This document shows positions 11,877 through 20,797 of a DNA stretch of 64,000 nucleotides, piece after piece. Within the stretch, counting starts at the first letter, position 1; each line of letters opens with the position of its first letter. Under the pieces are notes generated by a model. That model saw nothing but the letters and a program-made list of their open reading frames with translations, had not been told where the DNA came from and searched no databases. A program made the translations under genes and the position numbers. This stretch comes from Branchinecta lynchi (taxonomy: Eukaryota; Arthropoda; Branchiopoda; Anostraca; Branchinectidae), in NCBI GenBank assembly GCA_023053575.1, contig JAKZAP010000007.1, positions 26,499,464-26,563,463 of the forward strand. The letters are read 5' to 3'.

Positions 11877-12534
11877 GAACGAGGTATCGCAGATTGGATT
11901 GCGGTCAGAAGCCGGCCAAAGGTGCTCCCGCCCGTCTCTCCTGCAAAGAAGGTTAAGCGTTCTAAGAAAACCGAGGAAGAAGACGAGGAAGAAGTAGGCG
12001 AGGGAGAAGATGAGCAAGATGGCCCCGAAATTCCGATGGGTCGGGACGGAGATCCCATCCTTACAGTCGACGCAGATGAGGATGAGGTCATGCTGGACGT
12101 TGAGGAGGAGGAGCAGGACGAGCTCTATCCGAGGACCCTTACTCGGACAAGCAGGAGGCCCGGTTTAAGGGGCTCAGTCCACGTCCAGCAAACCTTTTGT
12201 CCCAGTCCCGACCTATTCGAAGATGCCTTCGACCCAAAACTGCCATCTTCTCCTTACTGCGCGTCTTATACTGCCATTCTTTCTGACCTGCCCGCAAACA
12301 CTGCCGTTCCAGCTACCTTGCCACTGCCTACACCACTACTGCCGGCTCACTTCCCGCCGCCGAACACTGCTACCCCGCCACTGCCCGCTCACTTCCCGCC
12401 GCCGAACACTGCCGCTCATGCCCTTCCTCGCTCCACAATAGTAAGGGTGAATTACTGTAGTGTGGCTGCACCAAGCAGTACACCCAGCACACCCGCGGAG
12501 AAGCTTGTGTCTAAGTCGCCGACGCCGGAAACAG
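11877..12534 (+). CDS. Candidate exon: acidic, proline-rich nuclear-type protein
   Basis: Acceptor TTTCTTTAG ends at 11876 and donor ACAG|GTATGA begins at 12535. The frame GAA CGA GGT is open throughout (about 219 codons). It encodes a basic cluster (SPAKKVKRSKK) followed by long acidic runs (TEEEDEEEVGEGEDE, VDADEDEVMLDVEEEEQDE), an RTLTRTSRRPGLRG stretch and a proline/alanine segment containing a twice-repeated LPAHFPPPNTA unit (about 12336-12416). The basic cluster resembles a nuclear localisation signal. GC content is clearly above the flanks. Such composition suggests a disordered nuclear protein, but no family can be assigned. The 75-bp class repeat in the proline segment is likely to vary in copy number. 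Confidence 0.55.
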
Positions 12535-13540
12535 GTATGATTCTGACTTTAATTCTTTCTGCAGCAAGGATTTTTTCCACACGCATAAGCGATTCGGTTC
12601 TATACTCTATAGCTTACTCCAGCCGCTCTGTGTTCTTCTATATATATTACAATGATCCCGATCTCCGATACATAGATGCCTTATTTTCAACATGCGGGAG
12701 CCGGAATATAGGACTACGGGCCTTCGGGTATTTAGGTCTCGCTTCTTCGGTTCGTATATATATATACCAAGATTGCACCGAGTTTTAATTCAAGAAGTTC
12801 GGTTGCAATTAACACTTAAAAAAGAGGGGGGGGGGGGGGGGTATTAACATTTTATATCGTGAATCACCTGACAAATCAGAACCGGAGCGCTTGATAGTGA
12901 ATATGTTATGCATCGTACTCATAGATGTATATTTGTTCAAGGGCGCCCCCTGCCGTCGCGACGTTCCGGAAGGGGTTCAGCTGCAGCAGCCAAGAAGACT
13001 GCTGATTAACTGCGATAAGTACTTAACTGTGAATCCTTAATTGACTGTGATTGCGTTGATATACGCCTTAGATTTTGTTTTTAAAGAAACTTGATGAGAT
13101 AAATACTGATATTTATCTATATCCCTTGATCCAGCGTATCGTCATCGTGCCCAAAACACATATGGATTCTATATATAATGTGCGATATTGTATAGGATCT
13201 ATCTCTGCAAATTTGTATAGAATCTTTCAATCTGTAATTGTTGTTTATACCGATGTTTTTTAGATATAAGCAAACAGAAGCCAAAAGAACGTACGGTATA
13301 GATAACCATAATATTGATTTGGGCACTACGACACATACGGGCATGCTCTTCGGTGAACCAACCCGATGACACTGTACAACAGGCCGGCTACGGATCCGCT
13401 GCGAACTACGAGTTCCATGTTCATGAAAAGATGACGCACGGGAAAAATGCAGAGAAAAGCACTAGGGTAAAACTTTCATTTACGCTTCCGTTGTAGGGGC
13501 CAAGTCTGAAAGCAGCGATTGTAAGCACGTCATGGGGCAT
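12535..13540. other. Non-coding stretch with a 16-G run
   Basis: Contains an uninterrupted run of 16 G residues at 12826-12841 and AT-rich sequence. No gene is supported. A 60-codon ORF at 13314-13496 has a gypsy-like neighbourhood but no recognisable domain. Confidence 0.45.
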
Positions 13541-13879
13541 CACTTTCCTGTTTTGTTCCGGAACCGAATGGTCTCGAAGACAATTTTTTTCGAGTTGACG
13601 AATGGTCTCGAAGACAATTTTTTCGAGTTGACGAATAAACGTCAATCGAGAAAGTTGACGAAGAAACGTCACTAGGAAAAGCGCACCGTCAAGTCTAACT
13701 TCTCGACACAAGCGTGCGATTCAGCTGAGACGCGTAAGGGAAATCTACCTCAAGAACAAGCATTCGATCGATGTCTGTGGTCTCCCATTGAGAAACTGAA
13801 AGAATTGGAAGCAGAGAACAAAGAGGTACGATTTATTTTGAAAACGAAATTCTCTTCAGTCAAGCTCAAGAAAGTCGAT

Positions 13880-15094
13880 AAGTTTCAGCTACTCTACCGA
13901 AATGTAGGCGAGTGGGGCGAACTAAGACTGACGATCAAATACTTAGGCGTTGTTACGGGCCAGGAATATACAGAGACGTAGCTCAGTACTGTAAGACGTG
14001 TTGCACGCGCAACCAGACGTGACAAAGTTCCGTTAGGTTCTTTTGACCCTGCGAGCAAGCCTTTCAATAGAATTGGTTTGGATTTTGTGTGACCACTCAC
14101 TCGGAGCAAAAAAAGAAACAAATGGTTACTCGCAATCGTCGACTATCACAGTCGTTGGTCCGGGGCTTTTGCCTTACCGTCAATCACGACAGATAAAGTC
14201 AATCAAGTCCTGAGCGATTATTCTTCTAGACCGAAATCCTAAAATTCCTCGTGAACGATCAAGGATCAATTTCGATTTCTAAGAAGTTACGCGATTTCTT
14301 GTCAGAAAGGGGAGTAAAGCAAAGAAGAACTTCTGTTTACCACTCCCAATGTGACGGGTTGACTGAAAAGATGAACTCCACGGTAATACAAATGTTTAAA
14401 AAGCTCGTCCTAGACCAACCTAAGAAATTGGATGAGATGCTTCCCTCGGTACTTTTTGCAAGTCAATCAAGTCCTGAGCGACTATTCTTCTAGACACAGA
14501 AATACTAAAATTACTCGTGAACGATCAAGGATCCATTTCGATTTCTAAGAAGTTACGCGATTTCTTGTCAGGAAGGGGAGTAAAGCAAAGAAGAACTTCT
14601 GTTTACCACTCCCAATGTGACGGGTTGACTGAAAAGATGAACTCCACGGTAATACAAATGTTTAAAAAGCTCGTCCTAGACCAACCTAAGAAATTGGCTG
14701 AGATGCTTCCCTCGGTACTTTTTGCAAGTCAATCAAGTCCTGAGCGATTATTCTTCTAGACACAGAAATCCTAAAATTACTCGTGAACGATCAAGGATCC
14801 ATTTCCATTTCTAAGAAGTTACGCGATTTCTTGTCAGAAAGGGGAGTAAAGCAAAGAAGAACTTCTGTTTATCACTCCCAATGTGACGGGTTGACTGAAA
14901 AGATGAACTCCACAGTAATACAAATGTTGAAAAAGCTCGTCCTAGACCAACCTAAGAAATGGGATGAGATGCTTTTTGCATACACAGAATCGATTAATGA
15001 GTCGACTGGCGTTTCGCCATTCAAAGCCCTGTATGGTGAAAACCCTCTGTTTTACAGCTCAAAGAATGTCTTAGCAATGTACGCAGGCTGCTAG
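13880..15094 (+). pseudogene. pol: Gypsy integrase fragment with triplicated core
   Basis: PFNRIGLDFV (about 14,067-14,096) gives the first catalytic aspartate region, followed by KWLLAIVDYHSRWSGAFALP. The second half of the core, with VNDQGSISISKKLRDFL and YHSQCDGLTEKMNSTV (second aspartate and glutamate landmarks), is present three times in tandem. After the third copy the protein continues with LFAYTESINESTGVSPFKAL, the usual gypsy integrase C-terminal context. Integrase inserts element cDNA into the host chromosome; this copy cannot be functional because stop codons end each of the first two repeats. Confidence 0.8.
14197..14978. repeat. Three tandem ~265-bp copies of an integrase segment
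   Basis: The segment beginning AGTCAATCAAGTCCTGAGCG starts at 14197, 14461 and 14727 (spacing 264 and 266 bp). The copies are nearly identical, differing by a few substitutions (for example GAAAGGG versus GGAAGGG) and small indels. The third copy runs out at about 14978 where the normal integrase sequence resumes. This is a local tandem duplication inside a dead element and appears young relative to the element. Confidence 0.9.
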
Positions 15095-15439
15095 AGCAGA
15101 ACGATAGGAGGGCAAAGACCAAGCAGGAGGCCCAGTACAACGCTAGTACCTCGCATACCAAAAATCTGGAGCCCGGCGATCAAGCACCGGTACTCCTGCA
15201 GATCCCTGTTCCAAAGCTCGAACGTCGATAGCAGGGTCCTGTAGAAATTATCAAGAAAATAGGTGAGACAAATTTTCTTGTTTCTGGATGTTTGGGGCGC
15301 AAGAAGCCGAAGAACAATCATTAAGTGGCGGAACGTAACCCTTGGTTGCGTACCGCCACTTCATACCAACCTTTTGCGAAAGCTTTATCGCCCCAACCGC
15401 TCGCTCTTTTCTACTGTAGTATCGCCACCAGATGCATTA

Positions 15440-16080
15440 GACAAAGAGTGTCCGTTAGGGCTGGTCACTTTCGGAGCATCTGACGAAAACAGCTTGTTGA
15501 AAGTAGAAATAAGTGCTAAGTTATCGGAAGACCAAAAGCGCGAGTTGTCTTGTCTACTTTCTGAATTTACCGAAGTATTTAGCGACTTTCCTGGAAAAAC
15601 GAGTCGTATCAAGCACCGTAGCGATACGGGAGAAGCTAAGACGATAAAAAGATCCCCGTATCGCATTCCACAAAGCATGACAAGTGGCAATGTAACAGGG
15701 AATAGAGCCAATGTTACAGGGAGCGATTACTCAGCCTTCAAATAGCAAATGGGGTACATCTCTGGTAATCTTTCATAAGCGTGGCGGTTCGTTGAGGTTA
15801 TGTTGTGATTATCGCCCACTGAATGTTGTTATTGAAAGCCCAGACCCCTTCCCTATGCCTTGTATAGACGAGTAAATCTGTAAAGTGGGAAATGCTCAAT
15901 ACGTGACCAAGTTCGATTTAGTAAAAGGTTATTTCCAAATCGAGATGGAAGACCACAGCGTGGAAAAGACAGCTTCCGTTTCTCATCACGGGCATCTTGA
16001 GTTTCCTCGCATGACTTTTGGACTCAGGAGAAAGCTTAAAACCACGCTGGCAGCTATGAGGATGATGTCATAGTTTTCAG
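15440..16080 (+). pseudogene. pol: Gypsy reverse transcriptase, N-terminal half
   Basis: Encodes LSEDQKRELSCLLSEFTEVF, then the IPQS/yRIP-type entry to RT, SKWGTSLVIFHKRGGSLRLC, DYRPLNVV, KFDLVKGYFQIEM and the catalytic box YEDDVIVFS near 16,053-16,079 (YxDD). At least one frameshift (about 15,700) and in-frame stops occur. The catalytic box is intact but the frame is not. Confidence 0.8.
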
Positions 16081-16225
16081 CTTAGGTGGAAAAATCACCT
16101 CAGAGATATTGGAGATATTTTTGTCGCGATTGCTAAGAGAAGGATTAACAGCGAATCCCACGAAATGTTACAATAGCTTCCCCACTAGTTGAGTACTGAT
16201 TTGTCGTTGGAAACGGTAAGATTCC

Positions 16226-16530
16226 GAGCGTGTTCCACCCTTGTAACAATAGTTACTATTAGTTACTATTTCCGTTCCATCCTCACGAAAAGTTACTACG
16301 CTGACCGTTCCAACCTTGTCGGAATAGTAACTAATAGTTACTATTTGCTTACCATGCTCGGGAGCGTGGTAAGCGTAGTAACTACGCATCTCTGGAACGT
16401 GATTGGTCGGATTCGCCCCTGGCGTGAAATCCTGCTGGAAAATAGAAAAATCGTTCCAGCCTTGACGGCAAAAAGCCAGAATTCGTGACGTCATGCGTAG
16501 TAACTACGGTAAGTAGGATGGAACACGCTC
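16226..16530. mobile_element. Miniature inverted-repeat element, GAGCGTG family, copy 1
   Basis: About 305 bp beginning GAGCGTGTTCCACCCT and ending with its near-complement (AGGATGGAACACGCTC). It is flanked by TCC on both sides, a probable 3-bp target duplication, and interrupts the gypsy RT between the VGNGKI-like segment and VKLEKAQSIQ, so it is younger than that copy. The interior is rich in TAGTTACTA / TAGTAACTA palindromes. No coding capacity. Confidence 0.85.
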
Positions 16531-16534
16531 TCCA

Positions 16535-17010
16535 AGTCAAACTGGAAAAAGCCCAATCGATTCAAGATAATCCTAGGCCCAAAACTAAGAAAGACATGGA
16601 AGCATTCTTGGAACTAGTCAGTAGGCCTACTGCCACGCATTTATTGAGAACCGTGCAAAATTAGCAGGACCTCTTCTTCAGCTTACTTTCAAAACGCAGC
16701 CAATGTTAGTAGAATGGAGTGACGCTTGCCAGAGATCATTCGACGCGCTTAAAGGACAAGTGACAAAGTCATGCGATGTCCAGACTTTAATCGCAAAATC
16801 ATCATCCAAGTGGACGCCTTTTCCGACGGTATCGGTGAAGTAGCGTCCCAGATTTTCTATGATGATTAGCGCCCCTTCATGTTTCTAAGCCGCACCCTGA
16901 CGCAGACAGAACGGATCTATTCAGCAATTGACCGAGAGTAGTCTGGGCCGTGAAGAAGCTTTATTTTTACGTCGAAGTTCAGACAGACCACGAGCCCCTT
17001 GTATATCTGG
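16535..17010 (+). pseudogene. pol: Gypsy RT end and RNase H remnants
   Basis: VKLEKAQSIQDNPRPKTKKD is the RT connection region. IIIQVDAFSDGIGEVASQ and LSRTLTQTERIYSAID are recognisable RNase H pieces. Multiple frame changes and stops. Continues the RT copy at 15,440-16,080 across the inserted miniature element. Confidence 0.7.
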
Positions 17011-17379
17011 CAAGCATGAAAAACGGCAACACTTAACTCATGAGATGGGCCATGATTTTACAAAGTATCCCGGTCAAGTTTACCGAGAGGTCTGGCATTT
17101 CCAAAGGAAAACGCGATAGCTCGTCCCGTGGTACATACCAGAAAACTCTTGTAAATATGAATGTGCATGAAGTTTTTCTTTTAGATCATCGAACGCGAGG
17201 AAAGGCGATGTCAGCCATCGTACATTTCAAAAGTCTCCTTCCATTTTCTCAAGAAGAAAGCGAGAGGAAACACGAAACTTAGTGAAAAAGATCAGAGCCG
17301 TAAAGGTTAAGCCGTGTCAAGACCTAAGCATCTTGAAGTTTGGACCCTACATATTCTGCTTGTGGGAAATACACGCCGA

Positions 17380-17605
17380 GATCGCCCTGATCCTGACAGC
17401 GCCCTTCAGGGGCAGAGGCGTTATAACCGCCAACCACAGCCCAGCTGACCAGCATACTTCACTTCCAGTAACTATTTGCCGCCTGCGCCGCCATTTCTAC
17501 TGGCCTGGTTTACCGCGTGATGCAGAACTCCTAGTCCAAGCCTGTGTTTCATGCCAGACCAAAGAACGACTAGGATATGTTGCGTTTAAGAGAAGGGTGA
17601 TGTGA
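17380..17605 (+). pseudogene. pol: Gypsy integrase H2C2 zinc-finger fragment
   Basis: Encodes NHSPADQHTSLPVTICRLRR then HFYWPGLPRDAELLVQACVS and CQTK, the histidine/cysteine pattern and YWPG landmark of the gypsy integrase N-terminal zinc finger. It is cut off soon after, where an unrelated repeat begins. Confidence 0.75.
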
Positions 17606-17739
17606 CGGAGTCCCCTTGTTTTCATTATTCATGTTCCTTCGTGTCTTTTGTATAATAATGAATGAGGTAAAAACATCGTTCGTTCGCTAAGCGTTTAGGC
17701 CACGTCTCAACCGTATGGACAACAACGAGAACACGGCCA

Positions 17740-18045
17740 TACTTCAAAAAGAGATTTTCTTCGAAAACAAAATATGCAGTTGACGAAATTAGTCTGGATC
17801 CACTCTATTTTTGGTTTTGTTTATTCTGACTGTTTTTAATTTAACACCAACACCAGCAAAATGATTCCTCTCCGAATGTAAAAGGGTATAATTTTTAACG
17901 ATGGTGATGATAATCGGGGCATTCTCAGTCCGTGGCGACTCGCGAGAATACGGCGAGTGAGTCTCTGGGACAAACAAAACGCAGGTGCAACTCAAAAGGT
18001 GTCCTTGGAGACCGGAGAGAATAAGCCTTAAGTTGTGCCCCACAT
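17740..18045. repeat. Dispersed repeat shared with 54,450-54,725
   Basis: Both places share the ordered landmarks AACACCAACACCAGCAAAA, GATGGTGATGATAA, a GTGG-GACTCGCG-AATACGG block and a final GGAG-CC-GGAGA stretch, in the same orientation. It could be an LTR or a miniature element; no coding sense is seen. Confidence 0.6.
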
Positions 18046-18235
18046 TAAAAACGCTACATACGAAGAAAGACAGAAGACACTAAAGATATCGACACTGGCT
18101 TACCGTCTGCACAGGGGAGACCTGATCTAAGTATAAAAGATTTGCAGTGGAGCCTCAAAAAGGTCGGATCGCAGGCTAACTTTTTACTCTCCATCTCAAC
18201 ACCCACAGGGGCCACGAGTCCAAACTAAGCCCAAA

Positions 18236-18451
18236 GTGATTAAGAAAGATGTCGGCAGGTGGAAGTTTGAAAAGTGCATCGTGGAGGCTTGGAACCAGCT
18301 TCCGTCCAACGTCGTTGCCAGCCCATCAGTCGGCATTTTAAAAAATGCAGTGGATGAACATTATGGAACAAAAAATATTGTATCGATAATTTTCGCAGAA
18401 CTCTATAGAGCTTTTTCATTAAGATTAATAATGATAATTAAATTAAATTAA
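18236..18451 (+). mobile_element. LINE 3' end fragment
   Basis: The translated segment GRWKFEKCIVEAWNQLPSNV followed by SPSVGILKNAVDEH matches the WN-LP-xV...F-K-LD-H signature at the C-terminus of CR1/L2-like LINE reverse transcriptases. The end is AT-rich with TAATGATAATTAAATTAAAT, a plausible LINE tail. Only the last ~70 residues are present. Confidence 0.6.
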
Positions 18452-19299
18452 ATATTAGGGAATGGAACGAAAGACCGGTCCTGGAAATATGTGGATCTTA
18501 TTGCCGGAATCCTGACTAAATCCCGAATCCGGATGTTCTAGAACAGCATTCCGGGAGCCCAACCATCCCGAAAATCCCGCTTCAGTAATTCCTGTATGCC
18601 AGAATTCCCGGGTACAGAATCTCCGGATTTTCTTTACGTTTGCTGTGCCAGGAAGGTTGTTACAAAACCCGACCCCAGAGGAAACTCAGGACCACGCAAA
18701 ATGAAATTCTCAAGTTTCAGGCAAGCACAGACATCAAGGCCAGTCGAACCATATATAATACTTGAAATTTTACTCCTCATTAGGTTCTAGAAAAAAGTAA
18801 TAATTTTGACTAGTCACAGGCAAGAAAAAAACAACCAACCTGAGCTAAACGATTTGTTTGTCCGATACGCTCGTCATTGTTAGAAAAGTTTTCTCGAAGC
18901 GTAAGGAGTTGGAGCGTTCATGCATTCATCGATCTTCAGCGGAGTGGATGAATCAAACCAATTTTCCGACTAAAATGAAAAGATATGCTAAGAACAAGAA
19001 ATTCATAGCTCCTTTTAATCGTTGATTCGCCTTTCCTAACGGTTCTTCGAACAAACCTTTTACCAACTTATCCAAAAACATTCGCTTGCTGCCACTTTTA
19101 TGATTTTTCTGATTTGCCTAATGTTTGAATCTATTCTGCAGTTCAAAACGCTATTTCTTCTCTAACTTGCAGTAGCTAGCCCTTTAAACGTAAAGGAACT
19201 TCGGGAGACTAAGATCGATCCAGTCATATACACGAAATCTGAATATTCCAGCGGTTGTGCTTGACCAACCTTATGGAAACCAGCCTGGTTCCAAGGAAT
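18452..19299. other. Non-coding, no recognised gene
   Basis: Short ORFs only. A 51-codon minus ORF after an AG at 19109-19110 was considered as a last SAMHD1 exon and not accepted. Confidence 0.4.
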
Positions 19300-19317
19300 C
19301 GTACCACTACATTAAAA

Positions 19318-19520
19318 AGTTTCTCCGAGTAAGGAAGTTAACAGCAGTATTTGCTACTGGGATTGATCTTGTCTCTACTGAGATAAGATTAATCCGAATT
19401 AGAGATAAGATTAATCCGAATTATAGATAAGATTAATCCGAATTATAGATAAGATTAATCCGAATTAGAGATAAGATTATTTTTGTAGAGACAAGATTAA
19501 TCCCAGTAGCAAATTCTGCA
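19318..19520. mobile_element. Miniature inverted-repeat element, ATAAGATTAATCC family
   Basis: Outer part GTTTCTCCGAGTAAGGAAG and CTACTGGGATTGATCTTGTC, then about four 19-20-bp tandem units of AGATAAGATTAATCCGAATT, then an inverted closing half ending in GACAAGATTAATCCCAGTAG. A reverse-orientation, shorter relative lies at 52,665-52,795. It would fold into a long hairpin. Confidence 0.75.
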
Positions 19521-20089
19521 AGATTTTTTTTTTACAGTGTAGGCTTCCTGCGTCATGCCTTCACAGCAGTGGGGCCTTTAAAATGGTTCATCACCGCTTT
19601 TGACTCACAGCCGAATAAGATCATGGTACTTGTTTACGTTGAAACAATTTACATTCACACAACAAAGAAATAACAGCGGCCAACTTTGATCGAAGAAAAC
19701 TTTGGCATTTTCCTTGCATGGATTTGATGGAATTTGTATTCTGATGAAAACTTTTCAAGAACTAATTATATGGAGTTGTAAGTTTGAATAGCATTCAGTC
19801 GTAACTTTTACCACTGCATGCTACTACTGGCAAGACTGGATGTTACTGTAGCAAGACAGGATACTAGTGGATACTACTCCTTAAGATTGGCCCAGTCTGG
19901 GGCACATTCAATTATAGTACTTTGTACTACTACATATTAATACATGCAACTTTTTCGTACAACAAGCAAGTTTTTCATCGGGATATTCTAAAGAGAAGGC
20001 TGTATTTCTGGATCACCGTAGGATGGTAGATTCTGAGCTTCTACCAAAAATATTTTACAATGCACTATTCGACATATATTTCTGTTGAT

Positions 20090-20429
20090 TAGAGCAAAAT
20101 AACAATAGGGAGTAGCGCCAAGAACTGACAAAATTGACACACACTCTAATAGCAGCAATACTAGCACTACTGTCGATAGAGAACGTCCCTAATGAAACGC
20201 ATTCAGCCGTTCCCCAGCGCTCGCTGGCTCCGATAATTTCATATTCTGAGCTTAGCAAAAAAATGATACAGCCAAGACCGCAACATTGCATTACCAGAAA
20301 TGTCTAAACCCGCAAGTTTGTCTCGCTTAAAACCCCGCAAGCGTAGTGGGCGGCGCTACGACTATGGCCCGTTTGCAAAGCATGGAAAGCATACGTCTTG
20401 GCCCTACTCCTTAGTGTTATTTTGCTCTG
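20090..20429. mobile_element. Non-autonomous hAT element with 8-bp target duplication
   Basis: The right end reads, on its complement, CAGAGCAAAATAACACTAAG and the left end TAGAGCAAAATAACAATAGG, both followed by GGAGTAG-GCC: inverted termini of the hAT CAGAG type. The flanks carry CTGTTGAT at 20082-20089 and again at 20430-20437, an exact 8-bp duplication, which is diagnostic of hAT insertion. The 340-bp body has no transposase. It sits just downstream of the last SAMHD1 exon found, in the expected terminal intron or 3' flank. Confidence 0.9.
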
Positions 20430-20470
20430 CTGTTGATCAACCTCCCTGTCTGCTATACTTTTTGGCTTAC

Positions 20471-20797
20471 CGAATGCCGGAGAAAAGCGTTCTCAACGCA
20501 GAACAGATCTAAGCAACGCTTCAAAGCATTGATACAACCCGGCTCCTTCCTCCGGCAGTGTAGATGGATGACCTCTTCGGTAAAACGATCCGGCAGCATT
20601 TTTGATATCTCCTCTTTTCTGATTGGCTTTGCTACGTTCGGCGTTGACTTGGTGTAGAAGCGAACGAATTCGAGGGGATTCTTGTCACCTTGTCCAAAGT
20701 TTACATGGATGGAGGTAACGATAATGTCTCCTTTATGGACGCCATCTTGTGGTCGCAAAAAGGATGCAACTCGATCCTCGATGTCTGAGGCCGACAT
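20471..20797 (-). CDS. SAMHD1: SAMHD1 exon: C-terminal lobe
   Basis: Runs 109 codons from an ATG that directly follows a CTTTTACAG-type acceptor (the ATG is internal, not a start) to TCG|GTAAGC. Encodes [51 protein letters not shown] and [13 protein letters not shown], which align with the C-lobe of vertebrate SAMHD1, including the lysine of the (R)K..(S/Q)..LP segment involved in allosteric nucleotide binding in the human enzyme. Reading through the donor would stop after five more codons (VSQKV), so either a short alternative end or a further exon with the regulatory tail exists downstream. Confidence 0.93.

Larger units (their letters stand above)
13541..17610 (+). mobile_element. Decayed and rearranged Ty3/gypsy pol region
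   Basis: Pieces of gypsy pol occur in this order: integrase (about 13,880-15,090), RT N-terminal and palm (15,440-16,080), RT end plus RNase H (16,535-17,000) and an integrase H2C2 zinc-finger segment (17,380-17,600). In an intact element integrase follows RNase H, so the first integrase piece probably belongs to an upstream copy, that is two nested or tandem copies. Stops and frameshifts are frequent. A 72-bp stretch at 13,562-13,633 carries a direct repeat of a ~34-bp unit (CGAATGGTCTCGAAGACAAT). A miniature element is inserted at 16,226-16,530. Confidence 0.75.

Noticed and set aside
12826..12841. G16 run as a regulatory quadruplex
   Set aside because: A plain G run with no promoter or gene start nearby; similar homopolymers occur throughout the repeat sequence.
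7416..17605. A functional gypsy element
   Set aside because: Both gypsy regions lack parts of pol and carry stops and frameshifts; no paired LTRs were found.
18953..19108. 51-codon minus ORF after an AG as a possible last SAMHD1 exon
   Set aside because: The upstream sequence is not pyrimidine-rich and the peptide shows no similarity to known SAMHD1 tails apart from being basic.
20300..20512. 70-codon + ORF with KPRKRSGRR
   Set aside because: It lies across the end of the hAT element and on the opposite strand of a SAMHD1 exon.
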